The notes under the pieces were generated by a model. The model was not told the origin of the DNA. It was given only the letters and a program-made list of their open reading frames with translations, and did not search any database. A stretch of DNA of 64,000 nucleotides. It comes from Planctomycetota bacterium (GTDB lineage: Bacteria > Planctomycetota > Planctomycetia > Planctomycetales > Planctomycetaceae). Made by a program: the position numbers and the translations under genes. This document shows, one piece after another, positions 7,324-16,098 of the stretch. The stretch's first letter is position 1; the number at the start of each line of letters is the position of its first letter. The stretch covers positions 15,345 through 79,344 of the forward strand of contig JACTNB010000009.1 in NCBI GenBank assembly GCA_014584345.1, in the 5' to 3' direction.

Positions 7324-9225
7324 ATGACACAGACTCGTCTTGCCCCAAGCAGTCTCTGGATTGTTTCCCTGGTCCTGTGCCTGCATGCCAGTCCCGTTCT
7401 CGCGGCGGAGCCCGAACCGGTTTCGGTCGAGTTCTCTCACATGCCGGCTCCGGCCTCGGATGCCGAGTTGATCAGTACTTACTCGACCTCTCGGGCAATC
7501 GTGCGATATCGCGATGGTTCGGTGCGAGAGTTTCCCTTGGCATACAATACGTTGTTCAAAAATACCGACCGGTTGGGAGAGTTTCCCGCGGGACAGTTAT
7601 TCGATGTTCAGGGGAAACCGATACAGGATCCAAATGGGGATCCCGTGATCGCGGAAACTCCCGACGGAACCAGTTTGCTGTCGGTCGATGGCAACCTGTT
7701 TCTGGTCACCCATTTTGAATACGACTGGATCTTGGGGAATGGGGCGGAAGCCTACCGAGTTCCCGGTTGGTACTCTCGTATGCCAATGTCGATGTCGCTG
7801 GCCGCGCTACGGCAGGAACCGGGGGGACGTTTACGGGCCACTTCGGTCCGGCCGATCGATTTTTCGGGTGTGAACGGCCTCTGGATCCCCTGTGCTGGTG
7901 GACCTTCTCCCTGGAATACGCATATCGGTTCGGAAGAGGATTACGACCTGTACTTCCAGGTGGTTTCGGGCGAAAAGAATCGCAAGAAGGCGACCGAAGG
8001 GCTCCGCGCGTTGCGGGAAGTTTATTTCCGGGGCGAACGCGAAGTGAATCCCTATGATTATGGCTACATTCCCGAAGTGACCGTGCAGGCCGATGGCTCG
8101 ACCAGCGTGGTGAAGCACTACTCGATGGGACGGGCCACCTGGGAACTGGCCCGGGTGATGGGAGACAACCGGACGGCCTATTACGGGGATGATGGTGACC
8201 ACGTGGCCCTGTTTATGTATGTCGCCGATCAACCCGAACAGCTTACGGCGGGAACCTTGTACGCTGCCCGCTGGAATCAGGTATCCAGCGAAAATGGTGG
8301 TTCGGCCACGCTGGAATGGATCAGGCTGGGGCATGCGAGCGACGCCCAGGTGAAAGCGATCATCGACAGCGGGGTAACGTTCGAAGATATCTTCGATGCG
8401 ACCACGGCCACCGCCACTCCCGACTGGCAGACCCAGGGATATCGCAGAATTCGGGCAGGTCACTCCGGCGATGAACTGCTGCGACTGAAACCCGGCCGCG
8501 AACTGGCTGCGGCCTTCCTCGAATCCCGTCGGTATGCGGCCTATAGCGGCGCCACGACCGAGTTCAACAAAATGGAAGGTGTGACGGTCGATCCCCAAAA
8601 ACGGAATCTGTATGTGGCGATGTCCTATCTGGAAAAAGGGTTTCTGGCGGAACCCGGGGCCGCACAGGATCACATCCACATTGAAAAACTGACCGCCGGC
8701 GCGACCTACGAAGTGACCCTGGCCGCTGGACGGTACGATACAGAGGGGAATCCGATTCCATCCGAGTGGGTCGGTACGGCGATGCGGGTTCCCTTTGCCT
8801 TGCTGGGAGAAGATATTCCGGTCGACGCATTGGGAAACGTGGCCCATCCCGAAAAAATCGCGAATCCGGATAATCTGTTCTTTTCCCCCCGCATGCGGAC
8901 CCTGTTCATCGGCGAGGACAGTGGCACCCATGTCAATAATTTCCTGTGGGCCTACAACGTCGATACCGGTAAACGGTCGCGGATCCTCAGCAATGCCTCG
9001 GGAGCCGAGTCGACCGGACTGCAAGTGGTCGATAACCTGAACGGATTCTGCTACATCATCTCCCACAACCAGCACCAGGGAGACTGGATCTCGACCATGC
9101 CCGAAGCGTTAAAGGACAGGTTGATCAAACTCGCAATGGAAACAGGCGGCGCCAACGAAAAGGGGACGCTTAATCTGCAATTGGATGCCCACATCGGCTA
9201 TCTTGGCGGCCTGCCAGGTTTCTGA
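7324..9225 (+). CDS. PhoX-like secreted phosphatase (DUF839)
   Basis: The 633-residue exported protein resembles the PhoX/DUF839 beta-propeller family, calcium- and iron-dependent phosphatases that free phosphate from organic esters outside the cytoplasm. A signal peptide is visible (LWIVSLVLCLHASPVLAAEP). The body contains blocks typical of the family: SVDGNLFLVTHFEYDW, GLWIPCAGGPSPWNTHIGSE, RATWELARVMGDNRTAYYGD, NKMEGVTVDPQKRNLYVAMS and NPDNLFFSPRMRTLFIGEDS. There is no twin-arginine motif, unlike classical Tat-exported PhoX. The ATG at 7324 precedes the signal peptide directly; a TTG at 7228 would add an unlikely leader. A dihaem cytochrome gene follows after 93 bases. Confidence 0.82.
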   Translation: MTQTRLAPSSLWIVSLVLCLHASPVLAAEPEPVSVEFSHMPAPASDAELISTYSTSRAIVRYRDGSVREFPLAYNTLFKNTDRLGEFPAGQLFDVQGKPIQDPNGDPVIAETPDGTSLLSVDGNLFLVTHFEYDWILGNGAEAYRVPGWYSRMPMSMSLAALRQEPGGRLRATSVRPIDFSGVNGLWIPCAGGPSPWNTHIGSEEDYDLYFQVVSGEKNRKKATEGLRALREVYFRGEREVNPYDYGYIPEVTVQADGSTSVVKHYSMGRATWELARVMGDNRTAYYGDDGDHVALFMYVADQPEQLTAGTLYAARWNQVSSENGGSATLEWIRLGHASDAQVKAIIDSGVTFEDIFDATTATATPDWQTQGYRRIRAGHSGDELLRLKPGRELAAAFLESRRYAAYSGATTEFNKMEGVTVDPQKRNLYVAMSYLEKGFLAEPGAAQDHIHIEKLTAGATYEVTLAAGRYDTEGNPIPSEWVGTAMRVPFALLGEDIPVDALGNVAHPEKIANPDNLFFSPRMRTLFIGEDSGTHVNNFLWAYNVDTGKRSRILSNASGAESTGLQVVDNLNGFCYIISHNQHQGDWISTMPEALKDRLIKLAMETGGANEKGTLNLQLDAHIGYLGGLPGF

Positions 9226-9318
9226 GGCTGTCGGCTGGAGGAAACTTTGCCCTGGGAATTCCCCCAGCGTAACGCGGAGCCCGCGGCGGATTATCGAATC
9301 TCCGAGGACAAATCGAGC

Positions 9319-11286
9319 ATGCATCGTTTCGTGATTCTCCTGGCTTTGCTCGTGCCCGTTGTCGCTTTTCCATATCTGCCGGCACCGGCCCAGCCCCCGT
9401 CACGGCCGGCGTTGAAAGGGGACTACATCGCGCGATCGAGCTTGCCCAATCCGTATGCGCATATACCGGCTCAATGTTATATCGAGACAGCCGGAGGCAC
9501 CCAGAATGCCTGTCAGTTCTGCCACACCGATGGTCTTGCGAAACGAGGTTTCGGCAACAATGTTCCCCAGGGAGGCCATTCTCCCTTCCTGGGAGACCTG
9601 ACTGCCGAATACGCGTTTGCCGCTCTGCAATTTCCCTTTCTGGCAAACGGTTCGATCAACCCCTGGGAAAATACGTTGCGACCGGAACGTCTGCGGGCCG
9701 CGGTTGCCGCGGAGGGCCAGGACCCTTCAAACTGGAATCCGCGCGCGCGAATTCGCGAGGATAACTGGAGCTCGGCCTGGGATCTTCGCGCAGGGAGTCC
9801 ACTCCAGTGGGATACGGGCGTGGCGGGCGATCCGTTTCGCCTGTTCCCCGCCCTGAATCCGCGCGACCTGCCCGCCGGGGCGGATGGGTTCGTCCGCAGT
9901 TCCAGGGCAGAGGGAACTTGTTTTCATGATGGGATCGGCTGGATTACGGGCTGGCGTGCGATCAATTTTGTCCCGCTGGGGATTTTCACGCCGTTGACCG
10001 GATCGGTTTCGGGAATTTATATCCGTCTGCCCGACCGCTTTCTCCGCGACGCGTCTGGTCGTTACGATCTGGCGACGTATGCCGCGAATCTGGATCTGCT
10101 GGCGGCGGCGATTTCGGATCACCTCCCGGCGGACGCGCCAGCCCTGTATCATGGCGGAGCAGCGGATACGTTGGTGCAACCGGGGCTTTATCCCCTGGGG
10201 ACGGAATTTGCTCATCCCTTGCATTACGTGGATGTCGCCTGCGATGGGAGTCCGGCTGCCCCGGGTCGTTTCCCGGGGACACGAGCCAATCGGGTGAAGG
10301 AAATTCGCTATATGATAAAGCTGCGGCGCTTCGATCCGGACTATGGCGCGGCGGTGATGAAGGAAGAAGCCGCGCCGGCGTATGCACATCGCGCGGAGGG
10401 CTGGATCGATAACGGCGCGGGCTGGCTGCTCGCGGGATGGATTGAAAACCGCTCGGGGGAACTGCGCGCGCAGACTCCGGGTGAACTCGTGCAGTGCGTC
10501 GGCTGCCATTCGGGGCATCTGCCGCCCCAAGACACGGGCGGGTATGGGATGTTTCAATCGGGTGTCGGCGTGACGGTCGACAGCACCTGGGCCTTGCCAC
10601 GCCGATTACCCGGCCAGGCGGGCTGGGGGGAAATGGATATGCTGGGCTATCGCGCTCCGACTCAGCCCGATGGCATCGGAATCGCTTCCTGGGACGATCC
10701 TCTGAACCGCTCGTTACAGCGAGGCGAGTTTCGGCATTTTCTGGAAACCGTGGTCGGCATCAGCTTGTACGGAGACATGCCGAGCAGCGTGGAAGACTTC
10801 TTGAAGTCGCGAATTCAGCCCGATCGAGGTTACTCCGCCGCCTGGCCTCCGCTGGAGTCTACTACCGCGACGGGGTATCGGGATTCCCAGTTGTTACGTG
10901 CCGCGTTGCTGCGTGAACTGACTGCCCGAAGTGAATATCTCGATGACCGCGGGCATCTCGCTGGGGCCTTTTTTTACCCCCGTGAACCCGAGGCCCTGGA
11001 AAATGCCCGCCGCTATCAACAGGTGGTCGTGACACAGCGTTACCATTGGGGCAAGGATGTGTTTCCCGAAACTCCGATCACATTTCGCTATTTTCGCACG
11101 CCGGCCCACGCCTTCACGCATCAGGACGGGCGACCCTACGAAGTGGGAGACGTGGTGGTGGATCGACCCATCGAGACCGATCGCACCCGATTGACCTGGG
11201 GCGTGGGCATCACCCCCACGGAGATCAGGGAGTCTCCCGATTACGAACCGATTTTGGATTTCCCGGAACCGGCAAGCAGTGAGTAA
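9319..11286 (+). CDS. Exported dihaem cytochrome c-like protein
   Basis: The 655-residue protein begins with a signal peptide (MHRFVILLALLVPVVAFPYL). It carries two haem c attachment motifs, CQFCH at residues 65-69 and CVGCH at 393-397. It would be periplasmic or surface-attached and probably carries electrons, but I do not recognise the named family. The roughly 320 residues between the haem sites contain no further CXXCH. GAGGA lies about 14 bases before the ATG. It sits between the phosphatase and the pectate-lyase-like gene and points the same way, so it is probably co-transcribed with them. A role in oxidising or sensing an external substrate is only a guess. Confidence 0.7.
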   Translation: MHRFVILLALLVPVVAFPYLPAPAQPPSRPALKGDYIARSSLPNPYAHIPAQCYIETAGGTQNACQFCHTDGLAKRGFGNNVPQGGHSPFLGDLTAEYAFAALQFPFLANGSINPWENTLRPERLRAAVAAEGQDPSNWNPRARIREDNWSSAWDLRAGSPLQWDTGVAGDPFRLFPALNPRDLPAGADGFVRSSRAEGTCFHDGIGWITGWRAINFVPLGIFTPLTGSVSGIYIRLPDRFLRDASGRYDLATYAANLDLLAAAISDHLPADAPALYHGGAADTLVQPGLYPLGTEFAHPLHYVDVACDGSPAAPGRFPGTRANRVKEIRYMIKLRRFDPDYGAAVMKEEAAPAYAHRAEGWIDNGAGWLLAGWIENRSGELRAQTPGELVQCVGCHSGHLPPQDTGGYGMFQSGVGVTVDSTWALPRRLPGQAGWGEMDMLGYRAPTQPDGIGIASWDDPLNRSLQRGEFRHFLETVVGISLYGDMPSSVEDFLKSRIQPDRGYSAAWPPLESTTATGYRDSQLLRAALLRELTARSEYLDDRGHLAGAFFYPREPEALENARRYQQVVVTQRYHWGKDVFPETPITFRYFRTPAHAFTHQDGRPYEVGDVVVDRPIETDRTRLTWGVGITPTEIRESPDYEPILDFPEPASSE

Positions 11287-11338
11287 ACGGACTCCCGCGG
11301 ATTTCCACTGTTCCTTCAACTCAACCTGGAGCCAAGTA

Positions 11339-12772
11339 ATGAACCGATCCCTGATGCTGACCGTAATTTGCCTGGCAATCATGAATTCCCCCGCCGAAGC
11401 TCAACCGCGGCGGGCAGAGGCCGAAGGATGTTTACGTCACGCCGTCGATTTTTATCTCAAACACTGCTCCAGACATGGAGGATATGTCTGGCGTTACAGT
11501 CGGGATTTGAAGCTTAGCGAAGGGGAGGCCGAAACCGACGCGAATGTCATCTGGGTACAGCCGCCCGGCACACCCGCCGTGGGAATCGCGCTGCTCGATG
11601 CCTATCGGGTCACGTCCGAGCCTGCCTATCTGGAAGGGGCTCGCCGGGCCGCGGAGGCCTTAATGGCAGGGCAGCTGCATTCGGGAGGCTGGTATTACTC
11701 GATCACATTCGCGCCCGGGGAGCGTCGGGCCTGGGGATACCGGGACAATCCCGATTATCCCATCAGTCGAACTCGCAAAAACAAGCAGAACATCACGACA
11801 CTCGACGACGACACTACACCGGCAGCGGTCCGCTTTCTGGTGTTGCTCGATCGCCAACTCGATTTCCAGGACAAGCGTATTCACGAAGCCTCGCTGTTCG
11901 CACTCGACGCCCTGGTCAAGGCGCAGCATCCCAATGGCGGGTGGTCGCAAAACTGGGACGTGCATCCGGGGCAACCCAAGTGGCCCGTCTATCCCGTTAC
12001 CGGGGCTGCCTATCCACCGGAGTGGAGTCGTAAATGGATGAACGACTGGACCGGGAAGTATTACCTGAACGACAATGTCCTCGGGAACATGCTGGCCACG
12101 ATGCTGCTGGCCTGGGAGGTGTACGGGAATGATCAGTATCTCAATTCCGCCCGGCGGGCGGGTGATTTTCTGTTGCGGGCGCAAATGCCCGATCCCCAAC
12201 CGGCCTGGGCGCAGCAGTACGACGAACACATGTTTCCTGTCTGGGACCGCAAGTTCGAGCCCCCGGCAATCGCCAGTGATGAAAGCCAGGAATCAATCGA
12301 AGCCTTGTTGCTACTCCATGAAAAATCCGGCGATGAAAAGTATCTTCAGTCCATTCCGCGGGCTTTAAAGTATCTGCGGAACTCCCTGCTGCCCGATGGG
12401 CAACTCGCTCGCTTTTACGAACTCCAGACCAATCGCCCGCTGTATTTCGAAGTGCGCGAGGGGGTTTATCATCTCACCTATGACGACTCCCGGCTCCCCA
12501 CGCATTATGCCTTCAAAATCCCGTCCCGGATCGACCGGCTGGAAGCCCGTTACCAGCAGGCACTCCTCCCTGCCGCCAATCCCCCCGGACCGCGCAAGCC
12601 CTCCGATAGCCGGATCAGCACCATCCTCGAAACACAGGACGAACGCGGGGCCTGGGTCCAGCCGGGAACGATGCGCGGCTTTCGGAAGGCTTCGCCGGAA
12701 GGGGTAATCGAATCCGAAACGTTCCTTCGGAACGTGCGCGACTTATGCGATTACCTGGAAAATGTACGCTGA
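11339..12772 (+). CDS. Pectate-lyase-like exported protein (PL10-type fold)
   Basis: The 477-residue protein has a cleavable signal peptide (MLTVICLAIMNSPAEAQP). Repeats resemble the alpha/alpha toroid of PL10 pectic acid lyases: QLHSGGWYYS, KQNITTLDDDTTPAAVRFLV, AQHPNGGWSQNWDVHPGQPK and DPQPAWAQQYDEHMFPVWDR. Pectate lyases split polygalacturonate by beta-elimination. The family motif around the aspartates is recognisable, but I cannot confirm all catalytic residues. The start ATG at 11339 has GGAG eight bases upstream and lies 52 bases past the cytochrome stop, consistent with one operon. Confidence 0.75.
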   Translation: MNRSLMLTVICLAIMNSPAEAQPRRAEAEGCLRHAVDFYLKHCSRHGGYVWRYSRDLKLSEGEAETDANVIWVQPPGTPAVGIALLDAYRVTSEPAYLEGARRAAEALMAGQLHSGGWYYSITFAPGERRAWGYRDNPDYPISRTRKNKQNITTLDDDTTPAAVRFLVLLDRQLDFQDKRIHEASLFALDALVKAQHPNGGWSQNWDVHPGQPKWPVYPVTGAAYPPEWSRKWMNDWTGKYYLNDNVLGNMLATMLLAWEVYGNDQYLNSARRAGDFLLRAQMPDPQPAWAQQYDEHMFPVWDRKFEPPAIASDESQESIEALLLLHEKSGDEKYLQSIPRALKYLRNSLLPDGQLARFYELQTNRPLYFEVREGVYHLTYDDSRLPTHYAFKIPSRIDRLEARYQQALLPAANPPGPRKPSDSRISTILETQDERGAWVQPGTMRGFRKASPEGVIESETFLRNVRDLCDYLENVR

Positions 12773-13104
12773 TTGCGAAACGCCCCTGTCTTGGACTGTA
12801 ATCTTTTCGCAGGGCACACTGCAGGCCGTGTATTTATCGTAGGGTAAGCTGTGTGTATGTTCTCCGATGTGTCCACTCCGGTGGACTAAATGGGTGCCAC
12901 TGGCGGCTTGTCCGCCAGTGCGAGCGTGAACGAGCAAATAGCGAGCGGGGGACGGCAGTCCTCTGTCTATTTCGACCGCATGGCGACTTGGCCACCAGTT
13001 TCCAGATCCAGCCACAACTGCCAGGGGACTCACGTCCCCCGCTCGCCTGCCATAAAATTCGAGCCATACGCGCCAGCGTCGGAGATTGGGAGGGGAATGC
13101 AGGG
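12773..13104. repeat. Hairpin-rich intergenic spacer with several repeat units
   Basis: The spacer lies between two convergent genes and contains no gene. It holds a decayed palindromic unit at 12839-12859 (GTAGGGTAAGCTGTGTGTAT), a GTCCAC/GTGGAC hairpin at 12871-12886, a CACTGGCGG/CCGCCAGTG hairpin at 12898-12920, and an inverted repeat whose 13-bp arms GCGAGCGGGGGAC (12941-12953) and its complement (13034-13046) enclose about 80 bases. The first and third have relatives elsewhere in the window. Confidence 0.7.
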
Positions 13105-15867
13105 TCAGTTATTACTGGCGGATTCCTTCGGCGTAGTGTTGCGTTCGAGAAGTTTGTAGAACTGTTCCTCGTCGATGACATCATTGAGAATGCGCCGGCC
13201 GTTTTTCTGTTCGGCACGCAGCCACAGATCCTTCGCCTCCAGGTTTTCGAAATCTGGTATCAGATAAACCGCCTTGCGTGATTGACCGCTGGCCAGGCCA
13301 TCGATGTTCCGCGTCTGGCGGCGCCGACCGCGAATCAGCAAGTGGCAGCGCATGTCGATCACTTCGGTTGTCTCGGTCTGGTTCGTTACGATCTGTTCGA
13401 CCAGCACGCCCCCTTCGTCGGTTGGCGTGAGGACGATCTCCATCCGGACGTCGCCCAGGCCCACCAGGTAATCCCGATAAACACGAAAGGGATGGCTGAT
13501 TCCAGCTCCACCCAGGTTGAACTCGATCTCCAGTGTCTGCTTGCCCAGATTGGTACGCGAGGGAAGCTTGATGCCAAACGGCAAGGCTACCTCCTGGTCC
13601 CCCTGTGCCACCAACGGAATATGACTGGGCGTGATCTGCCAGGCGTATTCCGGCAAGATCTGCACGGTTCCCTGAACGGTCCAGGGAAAGGCGTTCTTGA
13701 CGATCAGCGTATCTTCCTGTTCGGCAAGGGAACTGGAAATCCGCCCTTTTTCAAAGCGGACTCCCATGCGCCAGTCCATCAGTTCCTTCGAGCAGCCCGT
13801 CAGTATCATGGGAACGGACGTCACTGTGAATTTCTGCCGTCCGGTCCGGGCATCGCCCCAGAGTCTGCGTTTGTCCCCCCACACCGTATGCTGAATCACT
13901 TCGTCGCCCAGGTAGATGTCTTCCTCGATCGGTTCGTCGTTCCAGAGCACCAGGACAGCATCGTGCTCGCGCAGAAACACATGATTCTGACTACGTCCCG
14001 GCAGTTGAATCGAGCCTGCGTACTGGCTGTGATTCAACGCCAGGGAAACTGTCCGCCAGGGGAGGAACAGTTCCGAAGGGGAGCCATCCGGCTCCAGCAG
14101 GCCGTATTCGGGATCGAACACGTTGTAGGCGAAGATCAAGTCGCAGCCCGTCTGCTTGGACAGAATCATGCGACGCACCAGATCGTTCGCTCGCACATGG
14201 GGGTCGTCCCTAAGGTCGGGTTTGCTTGCCTTGACCAATACCCAGGCCTCGTATCCCGCCTGCTGAATCTCCCCCACGCTACGCGAAACGCTCTCCAGGG
14301 TCTCGTGCTCATCGAAGATCACGGTCAGGAAATTGCGGGTCAATGCCGGATTTCGCTGTACCGCGGAGCCGACATTCCAGCGGACTCCCAACTGCCGAAT
14401 CTGCCCGATACGCTGCAATTCCTTGCGTATTTCGTCCATTGTCCGATGTAACTCGGGCATGCCCACAAAACTCGAATCGTTGTCGTCCCCCAGTTGCCAG
14501 CGCGTCACCGTGGGCGAGTACAGCGCCATCACTTGATTGGCTGCCTCACGCCAGACAATCGGAGGCGAAACAAACAACTCGCTGATGCCTCCCCAGTCCG
14601 GAGCATATTTCTGGCGTATTTCCCTCGGCGGGTCCGCGAACATGCCGATGGGGTTGATCGATTGATTCCGGAGTTCCGTGAGAAACTGTCCCACGGCGGC
14701 GGGATTGTGGGAGTAGGCATCCTGCCAGACCGGTATTTTAATCCAGTTGATGCCGGACTGTTGCGCGATTGCCAGCAGATCGGGATAGTCGATGTGGTGG
14801 TGAGCACCACTGAGATTCCAGCCGAACTCCCCCACCGAAGGGGATTTTTCCACCAGATTCAGCACGGCAAAGGCCGTCGATTTTCGCACCACGGTCGAGT
14901 CATTCCGCAGCAGCGAGGCGTGCACGCGGTAATAGCCGGGCGGATAAACCGGCAAGTGCCAGACCGTTTGGTCCGTCTGTTTCCCCGAACGGGCCGTGGC
15001 TTCGGTCGAGGGGGCGGGTTTCAACTCCCGGACGGTCTGGTCGATTGTGCGGCCATACACATCCTCCACGACAAGCTGCAGATTGTATTGAAACGATGCC
15101 CCTTGATGGGAGTCGTCCAGTCCCGTGGCATGCGAGTGGATGGTAATGTCGGAATCCGACTTGCGGAAATGGGTCTCGAAATTACTGGCCAGCGACAGGC
15201 TTGGCAGCTTGGCAATGATGATTTCGTCGAACCAGGCGGAACCGCTCAGGTCCATCTCTTCGCTATGCACCAGGTGGCAGCCCACCACCACGAATTTGAC
15301 CTCCGACGAAGGCGTGACCGGAGGAATTTTCAGATTGGCCCAGCTCTTGTGAGTGCCCGAAACGGGCGGCATCAAGAGTCGCTCCACGCGCTGTTTACGA
15401 TGATTCAGGAACGAGAACGAGACCAACGCCGCATCATGCTGCAGGCCGCGCGTCAACACGGATGCCCGCATCACGTAACTGTGAAAGGCATCGATTGGGA
15501 TGGGAGGAGAATAGTAGGCGGCACCGCTGCCATTCGCGTCTATCCGCAGACTCCGCTTCTCATGCGAAGCGTGGCGATAGTCGATCTCCGCGCGGACGTA
15601 CTGCCGAAATTCCAGTCCCCGTCTTCGCGTCCAGTCATCCGGCTGGCTGTCGTAGTCTAGATCCTCGTCTTGCTCGAAGGAAAACACGCGTACCGGAATT
15701 GCTCCCTGATACACGTCGAAATCGTCTTTCCCCGCGCTGTCGAGTTGCTGTTCCGGGAGAGTTGGCTGGTCTGCGGCGCGTACCTTCTGGCCTTCAGGGA
15801 ACTGGCCTGGAACCAACCCCCAGAAAAACGCGATTGCAGCCAGAAGTCGTCCAGCCCCAGCCGACAT
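13105..15867 (-). CDS. Large exported glycosidase-like protein of unknown function
   Basis: A 920-residue protein from the ATG at 15867, with a hydrophobic signal segment (LLAAIAFFWGLVPG). Its first third looks like beta-sandwich carbohydrate-binding modules: the phrase SYVMRASVLTRGLQHDAALV is followed by a jelly-roll-like SWANLKIPPVTPSSEVKFVV. The middle resembles a TIM barrel of clan A glycosidases (GINWIKIPVWQDAYSHNPAA, then RWQLGDDNDSSF where such enzymes often have an NE pair). The C-terminal third is beta-rich. The usual acid/base glutamate of GH39/GH42-type enzymes is not obvious. I do not assign a reaction. It is convergent with the pectate-lyase-like gene. Confidence 0.6.
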   Translation of the reverse strand: MSAGAGRLLAAIAFFWGLVPGQFPEGQKVRAADQPTLPEQQLDSAGKDDFDVYQGAIPVRVFSFEQDEDLDYDSQPDDWTRRRGLEFRQYVRAEIDYRHASHEKRSLRIDANGSGAAYYSPPIPIDAFHSYVMRASVLTRGLQHDAALVSFSFLNHRKQRVERLLMPPVSGTHKSWANLKIPPVTPSSEVKFVVVGCHLVHSEEMDLSGSAWFDEIIIAKLPSLSLASNFETHFRKSDSDITIHSHATGLDDSHQGASFQYNLQLVVEDVYGRTIDQTVRELKPAPSTEATARSGKQTDQTVWHLPVYPPGYYRVHASLLRNDSTVVRKSTAFAVLNLVEKSPSVGEFGWNLSGAHHHIDYPDLLAIAQQSGINWIKIPVWQDAYSHNPAAVGQFLTELRNQSINPIGMFADPPREIRQKYAPDWGGISELFVSPPIVWREAANQVMALYSPTVTRWQLGDDNDSSFVGMPELHRTMDEIRKELQRIGQIRQLGVRWNVGSAVQRNPALTRNFLTVIFDEHETLESVSRSVGEIQQAGYEAWVLVKASKPDLRDDPHVRANDLVRRMILSKQTGCDLIFAYNVFDPEYGLLEPDGSPSELFLPWRTVSLALNHSQYAGSIQLPGRSQNHVFLREHDAVLVLWNDEPIEEDIYLGDEVIQHTVWGDKRRLWGDARTGRQKFTVTSVPMILTGCSKELMDWRMGVRFEKGRISSSLAEQEDTLIVKNAFPWTVQGTVQILPEYAWQITPSHIPLVAQGDQEVALPFGIKLPSRTNLGKQTLEIEFNLGGAGISHPFRVYRDYLVGLGDVRMEIVLTPTDEGGVLVEQIVTNQTETTEVIDMRCHLLIRGRRRQTRNIDGLASGQSRKAVYLIPDFENLEAKDLWLRAEQKNGRRILNDVIDEEQFYKLLERNTTPKESASNN

Positions 15868-16098
15868 GCCCACGCCCCACTCGAGTACCGACGAATGCGT
15901 TTGCACGCATGAAGAACCTCTTCGTACATCGGCACCTTGCGGGCGGAACTTGCCGTCGCGGTCGATCAGGCAGAAAATGCCGGGGGAAGCGATTCCAGCG
16001 ATTCTGCGGAATTCCCTGCAAAATCCGCCTGGCACGCTTCCTCGCAGCCGATTGCGTTGGCATCGGCCAGATGGTCCTCGGCTCGAAAGGCCCGCGGG

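Noticed and set aside
7831..9075. 414-residue open frame antisense to the PhoX-like gene
   Set aside because: The opposite strand carries a clear exported phosphatase; this frame is composition-driven.
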